Part shown: positions 36,589 through 46,704 of the stretch, one piece after another
Position numbering within the stretch: the stretch's first letter is position 1
Layout: every line of letters begins with the position of its first letter
Position numbers and translations under genes: made by a program
Assembly: GCF_000743945.1 (NCBI RefSeq)
Contig: NZ_CP009238.1
Coordinates: 744,001 to 808,000 of the forward strand
Reading direction: 5' to 3'
From: Basilea psittacipulmonis DSM 24701
GTDB lineage: Bacteria; Pseudomonadota; Gammaproteobacteria; Burkholderiales; Burkholderiaceae_B
DNA: 64,000 nt
The notes under the pieces: generated by a model
The model's input: the letters and a program-made list of their open reading frames with translations, nothing else
Told to the model about the DNA's origin: nothing
Database searches by the model: none

Positions 36589-38025
36589 ATGGACTATATT
36601 GGTGTTTTTGATATGTTCAAAATAGGTGTGGGACCCTCAAGTTCACATACCTTAGGTCCTTGGCGAGCGGCACAAGCTTTTGTGGCCGAGCTTAAACAGG
36701 CCAATATCATTGAACAAGTGCATCATGTGCGTGTCGATTTGTATGGTTCCTTGTCATTAACGGGGAAAGGCCATTCTACGGACATTGCGGTGATGTTGGG
36801 TTTGGAAGACTCAGATCCTGAAACGATTGATACAGCTTTGATTCCTAGTATCATTAATCGTATGCAGGTCCAAAACGAAATGTTGTTGGGAGCGGTCAAA
36901 CAGATTCATTTCTACCCCGACAAAGATATTGTTTTTCATACAGACTTTTTGCCTTTTCATGCTAACGGTATTACGTTTACTGCATGGAACGAAGAAGAGG
37001 TTGTTTTATATACCAGTACCTTTTATTCTATCGGTGGCGGTTTTATTGTCAAAGAAACTCCTGCAGATGAACCCAATACGGTGCCATTAGAGTCCGTAGA
37101 GGTGCCTTATCCGATTTACAGTGCCAAAGATTTATTACGTTTTTGCAAAGAAACGGGTAAGTCTATTTCGCAGATTGTTTATGAAAACGAGCTGTGCTTG
37201 AGAACGGCAGAAGAAATAGATCGTGATTTGGACAAAATCTGGAAAACGATGTTGGACTGTGCCTTTATTGGTTGTCACACGAGTGGTGTTTTGCCAGGTG
37301 GCTTAAATGTTCATCGACGTGCGTATGATATTCATCAACGTTTAATGGGTGAACATTATCAGTGGAGTGTTGATTCGGATGATTGGATTGCCAAAATTCG
37401 TGCTACACCCGTGCATTTTAGACAGATTTTTAAATGGGTTTCTTGTTTTGCCATGGCGGTCAATGAGGTTAATGCTTCATTAGGACGTGTGGTAACCGCT
37501 CCGACCAATGGTAGTGCAGGCGTGATTCCAGCGGTGTTGTTGTACTATATGACCATTGACAATCATCAAGCTACTAAAGCCGATATTCGCAAAGCTTTGA
37601 TGGTGGCGGCGGTTATTGGAAGTTTGTTTAAACGAAGTGCGACTATCTCCGCCGCAATGGGAGGTTGTCAAGCTGAAATTGGCGTATCTTCTGGTATGGC
37701 AGCTGCAGCATTGTGTGAGTTAATGGGAGGTAGTCCCGATCAGGTATTGATTGCCGCCGAAGTGGCCGTGGAACATCATTTAGGATTAACCTGTGATCCG
37801 ATTGCAGGGTTGGTGCAAGTTCCGTGTATCGAACGTAATTCCATGGGGGCTATCAAAGCGATCAATGCGGCAGAACTGGCGATTGAAACGGATCCTACTA
37901 AGACAAAAGTTCCTTTGGACAAGGTGGTGGCGACTTTGTGGCAAACGGCTCAAGATATGAATACAAAATATAAAGAAACCTCAGAAGCAGGATTGGCCGT
38001 GGCGGTTAGTATCGCGGATTGTTAA
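36589..38025 (+). CDS. sdaA: L-serine ammonia-lyase, iron-sulphur type
   Basis: This [4Fe-4S] enzyme converts L-serine to pyruvate and ammonia. The 478-residue single chain joins the beta domain ([20 protein letters not shown], residues about 9-28) and alpha domain ([14 protein letters not shown], about 304; [37 protein letters not shown]), with the cluster cysteines in the last blocks. Length matches the E. coli SdaA type. It lies 24 bases after etfA and may be co-transcribed; a functional link is not evident. Confidence 0.95.
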   Translation: MDYIGVFDMFKIGVGPSSSHTLGPWRAAQAFVAELKQANIIEQVHHVRVDLYGSLSLTGKGHSTDIAVMLGLEDSDPETIDTALIPSIINRMQVQNEMLLGAVKQIHFYPDKDIVFHTDFLPFHANGITFTAWNEEEVVLYTSTFYSIGGGFIVKETPADEPNTVPLESVEVPYPIYSAKDLLRFCKETGKSISQIVYENELCLRTAEEIDRDLDKIWKTMLDCAFIGCHTSGVLPGGLNVHRRAYDIHQRLMGEHYQWSVDSDDWIAKIRATPVHFRQIFKWVSCFAMAVNEVNASLGRVVTAPTNGSAGVIPAVLLYYMTIDNHQATKADIRKALMVAAVIGSLFKRSATISAAMGGCQAEIGVSSGMAAAALCELMGGSPDQVLIAAEVAVEHHLGLTCDPIAGLVQVPCIERNSMGAIKAINAAELAIETDPTKTKVPLDKVVATLWQTAQDMNTKYKETSEAGLAVAVSIADC

Positions 38026-38221
38026 ACGTTTTTTAAACAGATAGTCATTTACGAGAATATCCTCAATTATCAATAAGCATATTTCGTCAACACATCACGT
38101 TTATTAAATTAAGGTGTGTTGACGTTAGCTGAACTTCTTGAGACAAGGGGTTATAAGATTCAGAAAAAATAAGTGCTGATTTACTTTCTATATATTTCAT
38201 GATTTAATAAGTGGTAAGTGA

Positions 38222-38300
38222 AACAGAGGTGCTAAGGTAACTTGGCTGAGAAATACTCTTAATACCCGATCAGATTAGGATCTGCGTGGGGAGTTTCAAC
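38222..38300 (+). promoter_or_regulatory. TPP riboswitch (THI box) upstream of thiC
   Basis: The conserved THI-box pieces are present in order: AGGTGCTAAGG at the 5' side, GGCTGAGA (about 38244-38251), ACCCGATCAGAT (about 38264-38275) and GGATCTGCGTGGGGAG closing (about 38278-38293). The aptamer would bind thiamine pyrophosphate. A hairpin and T run at 38329-38376 supply a likely terminator platform, so high TPP should stop transcription before thiC. Confidence 0.9.
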
Positions 38301-38328
38301 AGGTATCTATCCCTCGTCACGACAACAG

Positions 38329-38376
38329 GCTAATCATTTAATAGCTTAGATTGATTAAATAGATTAGCGTTTTTTT
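38329..38376 (+). terminator. Terminator of the thiC riboswitch
   Basis: GCTAATC plus ATTTAAT (38329-38342) pair with ATTAAAT plus GATTAGC (38354-38368, one bulged A), followed by a T run to 38376. It lies between the TPP aptamer and the thiC ribosome-binding site, as expected of a transcriptional riboswitch. Confidence 0.8.
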
Positions 38377-38385
38377 GATGATTGA

Positions 38386-40278
<1,893 letters not shown>

Positions 40279-40318
40279 TTTGGATTTAGTGCATCAAGTA
40301 ATATTTCTCGACAAGATC

Positions 40319-40354
40319 GTGGGTGGATGACTTAACCGTTCACCCACTTTTTTT
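40319..40354 (+). terminator. Rho-independent terminator after thiC
   Basis: Perfect 7-bp stem GTGGGTG (40319-40325) / CACCCAC (40341-40347) followed by seven Ts. Confidence 0.9.
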
Positions 40355-40366
40355 ATAAGACATGAC

Positions 40367-40493
40367 GTATCAAGGTCATGCAATCGTGCCAGAACGAATA
40401 AACCTCTTTATCATCACTTTAAAGATGAGTAAAACATGCTTTGCTGCGATAGGAAATGATGGGGACAAAAGGTGGTGTATCAAGGTCATGCAA
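40367..40493. repeat. 17-bp direct repeat pair in the thiC-trhP gap
   Basis: GTATCAAGGTCATGCAA occurs at 40367-40383 and again at 40477-40493, 110 bases apart, in the gene-free gap between the thiC terminator and the trhP start. The intervening DNA shows no reading frame of note. A TAAAAT at about 40550 is a possible -10 for trhP. Confidence 0.8.
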
Positions 40494-40585
40494 GGATGAT
40501 AAAAGAAATAGGGAAGTTAAAGCGGTGGCAAGTTAGGATGACAGTGTTGTAAAATAAAAGATTATTTTGTGATGTTGGATTGTGA

Positions 40586-41968
40586 ATGAAATCTCCTGAA
40601 TTATTATTGCCAGCCGGTGGGTTGGAGCGTATGAGAGCAGCGTTTGATTTTGGTGCGGATGCAGTTTATGCTGGACAGCCTCGCTATTCGTTGCGTGCTA
40701 GAAATAATGAGTTTGTCCGTTTAGAAAAATTAAAAGAAGGAATCGATGAAGCTCATGCTCGTGGTAAGAAATTTTTCTTGGCAAGTAATATTTTGCCCCA
40801 TAACTCAAAGTTAAAAACGTATCTGGATGATTTGGTGCCAGTGATGGAGCTAAAGCCAGATGCGTTGATTATGGCCGATCCTGGCTTGATTATGAAAGTG
40901 AAAGAACGTTTCCCAGAAGCTGAGATTCACTTATCGGTTCAAGCGAATACCACGAACTATTGGGGCGTTCAGTTTTGGCAGAAAATGGGCATTTCTCGTG
41001 TGATTTTGTCGCGTGAATTATCGATTGATGAAATCGCCGAAATCCGCCAAGAGTGTCCCGATATCGAGTTAGAAGTCTTTGTGCATGGGGCTTTGTGTAT
41101 TGCTTATTCTGGGCGTTGTTTGTTATCAGGTTATTTTAACCAAAGAGATCCTAACCAAGGTACCTGTACGAATTCTTGTCGTTGGGATTATAAGCTTCAT
41201 CCCGCAGCAGAAAGTGATGCAGGGGATGCGATTCCCTACCAAGCATTAGATGGATTTGACTTTGATAAAGCAAGGGAAGAAGCTAATGCTAGTTTTGCAG
41301 CGTGTGGTGGGGCACCACGACATCCTGCGGCAGATCAGGTTTATTTGTTAGAAGAAGGCAATCGTCCAGGGCAATATATGCCGATTATGGAAGATGAACA
41401 TGGCACTTACATTATGAACTCTAAGGATTTGCGTGCGGTTGAGCAGGTAGAACGCTTAGTTAAAATAGGTGTGGATTCATTAAAAGTAGAGGGACGAACA
41501 AAGTCTTTATACTATGTGGCTCGTGTGGCTCAGGTTTATCGCCGTGCTATTGATGATGCGGTGGCTGGCCGACCATTTAACCCTGAGTTATTGTCTGACT
41601 TAGAGGGCTTGGCCAATCGTGGTTATACACCAGGATTCTTGGAAAGACACCAAACACAAGAATATCAGAACTATTTACATGGTTATTCCATTGCTCGTCG
41701 TAGTCAATATGCGGGTGTGGTACTGTCTGTTGATGAAGAGGGTTGGGCGACGATTGATGTGAAGAATCGTTTTGAATTGGGGGATAAATTAGAAGTGATT
41801 CACCCCTCAGGCAATATGATTCTTGAAGTCAAAGCCATGAAACTGGCCCAAGATAATTCAGATATGGAGATTGCACCAGGTAATGGTATCCAAGTTAAAG
41901 TGCCAGGTATGCAGGGCAAAAACGGTGCTTTAATTGCAAAATTATTATCTGCTCCACATCGTTGCTAA
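40586..41968 (+). CDS. trhP: U32-family tRNA hydroxylation protein TrhP (YegQ)
   Basis: In E. coli TrhP takes part in prephenate-dependent 5-hydroxyuridine formation at position 34 of certain tRNAs; the family was formerly labelled peptidase U32. The 460-residue product starts SPELLLPAGGLERMRAAFDFGADAVYAG and has the cysteine-containing signature EVFVHGALCIAYSGRCLLSGYF, then TCTNSCRWDY and a later GVDSLKVEGRTKS block. Length and N-terminal wording fit YegQ rather than RlhA or the UbiU/UbiV subgroups. A single gene with its own upstream gap. Confidence 0.88.
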   Translation: MKSPELLLPAGGLERMRAAFDFGADAVYAGQPRYSLRARNNEFVRLEKLKEGIDEAHARGKKFFLASNILPHNSKLKTYLDDLVPVMELKPDALIMADPGLIMKVKERFPEAEIHLSVQANTTNYWGVQFWQKMGISRVILSRELSIDEIAEIRQECPDIELEVFVHGALCIAYSGRCLLSGYFNQRDPNQGTCTNSCRWDYKLHPAAESDAGDAIPYQALDGFDFDKAREEANASFAACGGAPRHPAADQVYLLEEGNRPGQYMPIMEDEHGTYIMNSKDLRAVEQVERLVKIGVDSLKVEGRTKSLYYVARVAQVYRRAIDDAVAGRPFNPELLSDLEGLANRGYTPGFLERHQTQEYQNYLHGYSIARRSQYAGVVLSVDEEGWATIDVKNRFELGDKLEVIHPSGNMILEVKAMKLAQDNSDMEIAPGNGIQVKVPGMQGKNGALIAKLLSAPHRC

Positions 41969-41993
41969 TTATTAAAATCAATGATATACTAAA

Positions 41994-42030
41994 CAGTAGG
42001 TTCAAGTGATATTATTTCACTTGCCTACTG
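41994..42030 (+). other. Long hairpin between trhP and ahpC
   Basis: CAGTAGG-TT-CAAGTGA pairs with TCACTTG-CCTACTG around a short AT loop (14 paired bases, one bulge). No T run follows, so it may be a processing or 3'-end structure for trhP or a regulatory hairpin ahead of ahpC. It lies upstream of the ahpC promoter. Confidence 0.55.
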
Positions 42031-42102
42031 CAACGCTTCTAGGATTAAGTTTTTATTCGTAGTAGATAAAAAATATTTATAACAACGATAGAAATAATAA
42101 AT

Positions 42103-42131
42103 TTAACAAATAATAAAATCTGGGTTATACT
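42103..42131 (+). promoter_or_regulatory. Promoter for ahpC
   Basis: TTAACA (42103-42108) and TATACT (42126-42131) are separated by 17 bases, with the ahpC ATG 45 bases downstream. An AT-rich tract precedes it. An OxyR site is plausible by function but cannot be recognised by eye. Confidence 0.65.
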
Positions 42132-42175
42132 TTTTTTAACTGTTAAAAAACTTTTTTTATAAGAGGAAGTGAACT

Positions 42176-42739
42176 ATGTCATTAATTAACTCTCAACTTT
42201 TGCCTTTTAAAGTACAAGCTTTTAAACAAGGTGAATTTAAAACTGTTACAGAAAAAGACCTTTTAGGTAAATGGAGTGTCTTGTTCTTCTATCCAGCTGA
42301 CTTTACTTTCGTTTGCCCAACTGAGCTAGAAGATTTGGCTGATAACTATGCTGAATTCCAAAAACTAGGCGTAGAAATTTATTCAGTTTCAACTGACACA
42401 CATTTCTGCCACAAAGCTTGGCATGATCATTCTCCAGCGATCAAGAAAGTAAACTACACCATGTTGGCTGACCCAACACATGTACTTTCTCGTAACTTCA
42501 ATGTATTGATCGAAGAAGAGGGTATTGCACTTCGTGGTACATTCTTGATTAACCCAGAAGGTCAAATTAAATTGGCTGAAGTGAACGATAACGGTATTGG
42601 TCGTGAAGCTGGCGAGTTATTGCGTAAAGTAAAAGCTGCTCAGTACATCGCGGCTCACCCAGGTGAAGTTTGCCCAGCTAAATGGAAAGAAGGTGCAGCG
42701 ACACTTAAACCATCTTTGGATCTAGTTGGTAAGATCTAA
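42176..42739 (+). CDS. ahpC: Alkyl hydroperoxide reductase subunit C (peroxiredoxin)
   Basis: AhpC reduces hydrogen peroxide, alkyl peroxides and peroxynitrite. The 187-residue protein is a typical 2-Cys peroxiredoxin: peroxidatic Cys in [13 protein letters not shown] (about residue 47) and resolving Cys in [11 protein letters not shown] (about residue 166), with the decamer-type GTFLINPEG segment between. AGAGGAAG precedes the ATG. AhpF, encoded next, recycles it. A terminator-like hairpin separates the two genes. Confidence 0.97.
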   Translation: MSLINSQLLPFKVQAFKQGEFKTVTEKDLLGKWSVLFFYPADFTFVCPTELEDLADNYAEFQKLGVEIYSVSTDTHFCHKAWHDHSPAIKKVNYTMLADPTHVLSRNFNVLIEEEGIALRGTFLINPEGQIKLAEVNDNGIGREAGELLRKVKAAQYIAAHPGEVCPAKWKEGAATLKPSLDLVGKI

Positions 42740-42765
42740 TTGTATTCAACTCCCTTTGAAAGTTT

Positions 42766-42794
42766 GGCATAGGCTTAATGCCTATGCCTTTTTT
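42766..42794 (+). terminator. Intercistronic terminator between ahpC and ahpF
   Basis: Perfect 9-bp stem GGCATAGGC / GCCTATGCC with a TTAAT loop, followed by six Ts. Partial read-through would give more AhpC than AhpF mRNA. Confidence 0.88.
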
Positions 42795-42827
42795 ACCCCT
42801 ATTTTCCTAGTCGATAAGGAGGATCAG

Positions 42828-44372
42828 ATGTTAGATGAAGCGATTAAATTACAACTCAAAACCTATTTAGAACGCGTCAGTTTGCCCATTGAGTTGCAAG
42901 CAAACTTAGGATCGGATGAGAAGTCTGCAGAGTTAAAAACTTTATTAGAAGAAATTGCGACTTTAAGTGATAAAGTAACTTATAAAGAAGTGTCAACCTC
43001 TGGTCGTCAACCTGCGTTTTCTATTGTGCGTACGGGTACCGATATTGCCGTGACGTTTGCAGGTATTCCCATGGGACATGAGTTTTCATCCTTGGTGTTG
43101 GCCCTATTGCAAGTAGGAGGGTATCCTGCGAAATTATCTGACGAAGTGGTGCAACAGATTAAGAATTTACCTGGCGAGTATGTGTTTGAAACTTATTTCT
43201 CTTTGTCTTGCCAGAATTGTCCTGATGTCGTTCAAGCATTAAATGCGATGTCAGTTATTAATCCAAAAATTAAGCATGTCGCTATCGATGGTGCGTTGTT
43301 CCAAGATGAAGTAGAACGTTTGGAAATTATGTCTGTGCCAGCCGTTTATTTAAACGGTGAGTTGTTTGGTCAAGGACGTTCTAACGTTGAAGAGATTTTG
43401 GCTAAATTAGATACGGGTGCTGCTGATCGCAAAGCTCAAGAATTATCACAAAAAGAACCTTTTGATGTATTGGTTATTGGTGGCGGTCCATCTGGTTCAG
43501 CTGCGGCGGTGTATGCAGCTCGTAAAGGGATTCGTACTGGCGTGGTAGCTGAACGTTTTGGAGGTCAAGTTCAAGACACGAATGATATTGAAAACTTTAT
43601 TTCTGTATTGAAAACAGAAGGGCCTCATTTAGCCAGTGCCTTAGAAGAACATGTCCGTTCATATGGCGTGGATATTATGAATATGCAACGTGCGGCCAAA
43701 CTTATCCCAGGTGAGCAGGACATTACAGTAGAGTTAGAAAGCGGGGCGACATTAAAAGCTAAATCCGTGATTCTTTCAACAGGGGCACGTTGGCGTAATA
43801 TGAATGTGCCTGGCGAAGAGGAATATCGTACAAAAGGTGTGGCTTATTGTCCGCATTGTGATGGTCCTTTGTTCAAAGGCAAAGATGTTGCGGTCATTGG
43901 TGGTGGTAACTCAGGCGTGGAAGCAGCCATTGACTTGGCAGGTGTGGTGAAACACGTGACCTTGATTGAACGTAACCCACAATTACGTGCCGATGAGGTA
44001 TTACAACGTAAACTTCGCAGTTTAGAGAATGTGACCATCATCACTAATGGTGCTACTTTGGAGGTGCATGGCGATGGTAAGAAAGTCAATGGATTAAGTT
44101 ACCAAGACCTTGAAACTGAAGAAGTGAAACGTTTAGACTTAGAGGGTATCTTTGTACAAATTGGTTTGGTGCCTAATACCGAGTGGTTAAAAGGTACGGT
44201 GGCATTAAGCAAGTTTGGTGAGATTGAAATTGATAATCGTTGCCATACCTCTGTGAAAGGTGTATTTGCGGCAGGTGATTGTACGACCGTGCCATATAAG
44301 CAAATCATTATTGCGATGGGAGAAGGTGCAAAAGCCTCTTTATCGGCGTTTGATCATTTGATTCGTTCATAA
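42828..44372 (+). CDS. ahpF: Alkyl hydroperoxide reductase subunit F
   Basis: AhpF passes electrons from NADH through FAD and two disulphides to AhpC. The 514-residue protein has an N-terminal double thioredoxin fold with CQNC (about residues 127-130), FAD-binding [19 protein letters not shown] (about 209), active-site CPHC (about 341-344), NAD-binding [15 protein letters not shown] and [29 protein letters not shown] 42828 is chosen because AAGGAGG lies five bases upstream and the protein then has the family length; an open frame into the ahpC 3' end is not used. Confidence 0.97.
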   Translation: MLDEAIKLQLKTYLERVSLPIELQANLGSDEKSAELKTLLEEIATLSDKVTYKEVSTSGRQPAFSIVRTGTDIAVTFAGIPMGHEFSSLVLALLQVGGYPAKLSDEVVQQIKNLPGEYVFETYFSLSCQNCPDVVQALNAMSVINPKIKHVAIDGALFQDEVERLEIMSVPAVYLNGELFGQGRSNVEEILAKLDTGAADRKAQELSQKEPFDVLVIGGGPSGSAAAVYAARKGIRTGVVAERFGGQVQDTNDIENFISVLKTEGPHLASALEEHVRSYGVDIMNMQRAAKLIPGEQDITVELESGATLKAKSVILSTGARWRNMNVPGEEEYRTKGVAYCPHCDGPLFKGKDVAVIGGGNSGVEAAIDLAGVVKHVTLIERNPQLRADEVLQRKLRSLENVTIITNGATLEVHGDGKKVNGLSYQDLETEEVKRLDLEGIFVQIGLVPNTEWLKGTVALSKFGEIEIDNRCHTSVKGVFAAGDCTTVPYKQIIIAMGEGAKASLSAFDHLIRS

Positions 44373-44388
44373 TCATTCGTCCATAAAT

Positions 44389-44440
44389 GCCCTCATGCAA
44401 CTGTGATGGATTCGTCATGGTGAGCATGGGGGCTTTTTTT
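44389..44440 (+). terminator. Rho-independent terminator after ahpF
   Basis: GCCCTCATGC (44389-44398) pairs with GCATGGGGGC (44424-44433, one G-T pair), followed by seven Ts. Confidence 0.85.
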
Positions 44441-44600
44441 ATGGGTGAAAAGTTTTTATATTCTTTCGTGATGAAGAACGACGGTGAGTGTGATGTTTTT
44501 TATGAGAAGTAGTCCTTGCACTGAGCATCAATAAGAAATAGTTCTTTATTTCATTCATTTATGTTAGGATGGTGGGGTTATCTTTTTTTGGAATCATCCC

Positions 44601-45965
44601 ATGGATCAAAAAAGTGCGTGGATAATTTTTTGTCAACGTTTGCATCGTTATATTGGTGTGATCATCGCCCCCTTTATGTTATTGGTGGCGGTGACGGGGA
44701 TATTGTATGTATGGAGTCCCCAAATTGAAAAAGTGGTTTATCACGACTTACTGTTTCAAGATAGTTTTGGCCAACCGACCTCTTTGGATGCCCAAGTGCG
44801 AGCAGCCATTCAGGTTTATCCTGAACTTGAGCGGTTGAAATCCATTCGTCCCGCTAGTGATCCACAGGGGACAACTCGTGTGATGTTTAGTTTTGATGGG
44901 GCATCATCAGGCGAAAGTTGGGCGGTTTTTGTGAATCCAATTACGTTGGACGTGCAAGGTCAGGCGGTGGTTTATGGAACCAGTGGAGCCTTGCCTTTGA
45001 GGAATTTTTTAAGTCAATTACACCGAAAACTTGGCTTATCCGAGTATATTCGTGCCTATAGTGAACTGGTCGCTTCTTGGTTGTGGATTGCCGTTATTTC
45101 AGGTGTTTTCTTGTACTGGGTAAGTCGTTCTCAATCATCAAAATTATTTAAACTCCACACCTTAGTGGGGCTAGTTTTTATTCCAGGTTTGTTGTTCTTT
45201 AGTGCTACCGGTTTAACCTGGTCAAAGTGGGCAGGTGACCACTTCTTTAGTGCTTTAAAAAGTTGGCATCAAAATCGACCTGCTTTATTAGTGGATATAC
45301 CGCATGAAGATTCCTTATCAAACGAGCATCATGCCCCACTTGAAATGTCAGCAGAACAGCATTCATCATTTGATGGGAGTAAGCAGTGGTTATCAACTAG
45401 CCAGCATCCGATGGTTGAGATGTCGCCTGCAACGTATCAACCTTCATTTCAAGATGTGTTGAATGTGGCTCGACGAGCAGGTTTGACGGCTTCAAAAATT
45501 GAAATTCGCCCCTCACAATTACCCGAGAAAGCGTGGGTGGTCGCTGAAATCAATCGTTCTTTACCAATTCAAGTAGACGATATTGCTATTGATCCTTTAA
45601 CAGGTAAGGTTGTGGCACAACGCCATTTTAAAGACTATCCGATACTCGCCAAAATCAGTATGTGGGGCGTGGATTTTCATATGGGGAATTGGGGACTGTG
45701 GAACCAAATTTTATTAACCTTAATATCATTGGCTTTGATTGCATTGATTTTATGCGGTTATCTGATGTGGTTGAAAAAACGATACCTACCCATTAGCAGT
45801 CGTACTCAGACCCTGCCTCAGATTTTTATGAAATTTAATCGTTTCAATCAATGTCTGTTATTCGTGTTTACGGTACTAATTGGTTGGGCAATGCCCGTTT
45901 TGGGGGTTAGTGTACTGTGCTTATTATGGGTAGAGTTTTATCTGATGTACCGTAAAAAGACATAA
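44601..45965 (+). CDS. PepSY-associated membrane protein
   Basis: The 454-residue protein has the PepSY_TM layout: an N-terminal helix preceded by LHRYIGVIIAPFMLLVAVTGIL (residues about 14-35), a periplasmic PepSY-like region, a second helix pair around WLWIAVISGVFLYWV and HTLVGLVFIPGLLFFSATGL, a His/Ser-rich periplasmic loop, and two C-terminal helices. Related proteins (PiuB type) are inner-membrane iron or siderophore-linked reductases, with conserved His residues such as HRY and HTLVG as possible haem ligands. No siderophore receptor gene is nearby and no clear Fur box was seen, so the substrate is open. Confidence 0.82.
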   Translation: MDQKSAWIIFCQRLHRYIGVIIAPFMLLVAVTGILYVWSPQIEKVVYHDLLFQDSFGQPTSLDAQVRAAIQVYPELERLKSIRPASDPQGTTRVMFSFDGASSGESWAVFVNPITLDVQGQAVVYGTSGALPLRNFLSQLHRKLGLSEYIRAYSELVASWLWIAVISGVFLYWVSRSQSSKLFKLHTLVGLVFIPGLLFFSATGLTWSKWAGDHFFSALKSWHQNRPALLVDIPHEDSLSNEHHAPLEMSAEQHSSFDGSKQWLSTSQHPMVEMSPATYQPSFQDVLNVARRAGLTASKIEIRPSQLPEKAWVVAEINRSLPIQVDDIAIDPLTGKVVAQRHFKDYPILAKISMWGVDFHMGNWGLWNQILLTLISLALIALILCGYLMWLKKRYLPISSRTQTLPQIFMKFNRFNQCLLFVFTVLIGWAMPVLGVSVLCLLWVEFYLMYRKKT

Positions 45966-45973
45966 AACAATGC

Positions 45974-46166
45974 TTAACACGCACTATCTCCAGTAAATGG
46001 AGCAAAATATCTTAATGCACGACTGCCCAGCTGATAATATTCGATATCGAGTTTAGGGGTAAGATTCTTATCTCTTGCTCCTTCCTTGTAACCATATAGT
46101 TTTTCGATCTTATAAGCTATGAATCAAAATATCAATGTACTCAACCTTTTCGGGTACTTTGGGCAT
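45974..46166 (-). pseudogene. Decayed unidentified gene fragment
   Basis: On the minus strand a frame from ATG 46166 reads MPKVPEKVEYIDI and stops after LIHSL; a second frame, starting at about 46123, reads FIAYKIEKLYGYKEGARDKN followed by LTPKLDIEYYQLGSRALRYF and ends at TAA 45974. Joined by a single frameshift they give one continuous, protein-like sequence of about 65 residues. This suggests the 3' remnant of a lost gene. I do not recognise the family. It lies in the 730-base gap that also holds adhesin and MacB remnants. Confidence 0.4.
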
Positions 46167-46203
46167 GAGGATGGTAAATGAATTTTACTGGTTAATAAAT
46201 TTC

Positions 46204-46219
46204 GCAAGTATATACTTGC
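46204..46219. other. 16-bp perfect palindrome in the adhesin upstream gap
   Basis: GCAAGTATATACTTGC is a perfect palindrome. It could be an operator or recombination trace; no other support. Confidence 0.35.
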
Positions 46220-46356
46220 TAGGGTGAAAATAGATTTTTTTGTAAATCTGTATTGGGATAACGGAGACCTAAATTTTAAAAAGTTGTTTTTTTGCTACAA
46301 AAAATATTTCAACGCAAAAAAATGATAACTAAATGAAAAATGTTTTTCGGGAGGGC

Positions 46357-46410
46357 ATGACTAATTATAAGAAAGCAACGATTGGTGTGGGTGCTTCTTA
46401 TACTTGGTAA
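46357..46410 (+). pseudogene. 3' remnant of a second YadA-type adhesin
   Basis: The frame encodes MTNYKKATIGVGASYTW and a stop, differing from the last 17 residues of the intact adhesin (MTNHKKATIGVGASYTW) by one residue. The upstream part of this second anchor is missing. Confidence 0.85.
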
Positions 46411-46431
46411 TGACAAGTTAGTTAAATAAGT

Positions 46432-46460
46432 CAATAACGGGTTCCTTAGGAACCCGTTAT
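46432..46460. terminator. Terminator palindrome, left copy
   Basis: AATAACGGGTTCC and GGAACCCGTTATT form a 13-bp stem with a three-base loop, a copy of the terminator after the intact adhesin. Confidence 0.85.
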
Positions 46461-46517
46461 TTATTCTCTGGCCAAGGCGGTAATAGGGTTTAGTCTCGCT
46501 GCATGATGAGATGGCAT
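46461..46517 (-). pseudogene. 3' remnant of a second macB
   Basis: On the minus strand this encodes MPSHHAARLNPITALARE and a stop, against MPARNAARLNPITALARE at the end of the intact MacB. The sequence then departs at once from macB. Confidence 0.82.
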
Positions 46518-46704
46518 TTTTGGTTATATGCGTTTTTTTGCACACATATGTTTCAAATTTATTTCATTCAGAATAGCTTGCAACGTCAATGTTTCGCTGT
46601 GTTTGATTGGAAATGTATGTGGATTAACTGATTTGATGAGATGGCTTTAAATAAATTTTTACTGTAAACTTATAGAAATTTTTTGATGAAAAAAGGTGAT
46701 AACG

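Larger units (their letters stand above)
46354..46517. repeat. Left copy of a ~165-bp direct repeat flanking the adhesin gene
   Basis: Bases 46354-46517 match 48049-48218 almost throughout, with a few substitutions and small indels. Both copies contain, in order, the last codons of a YadA-type anchor, a bidirectional terminator palindrome and the reverse-complement last codons of macB. The left copy is detached from any complete gene. Confidence 0.92.

Noticed and set aside
44441..44600. Fur box before the PepSY membrane protein
   Set aside because: AT-rich words are present but none resembles the 19-bp Fur consensus convincingly.
46309..46545. Open frame of about 78 codons across the left direct repeat, minus strand
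   Set aside because: It crosses the terminator palindrome and both gene remnants in the wrong frame; it is a by-product of the rearranged DNA.
45966..46695. Insertion sequence as cause of the adhesin-macB duplication
   Set aside because: No transposase frame, terminal inverted repeats or target-site duplication were found around the repeats.
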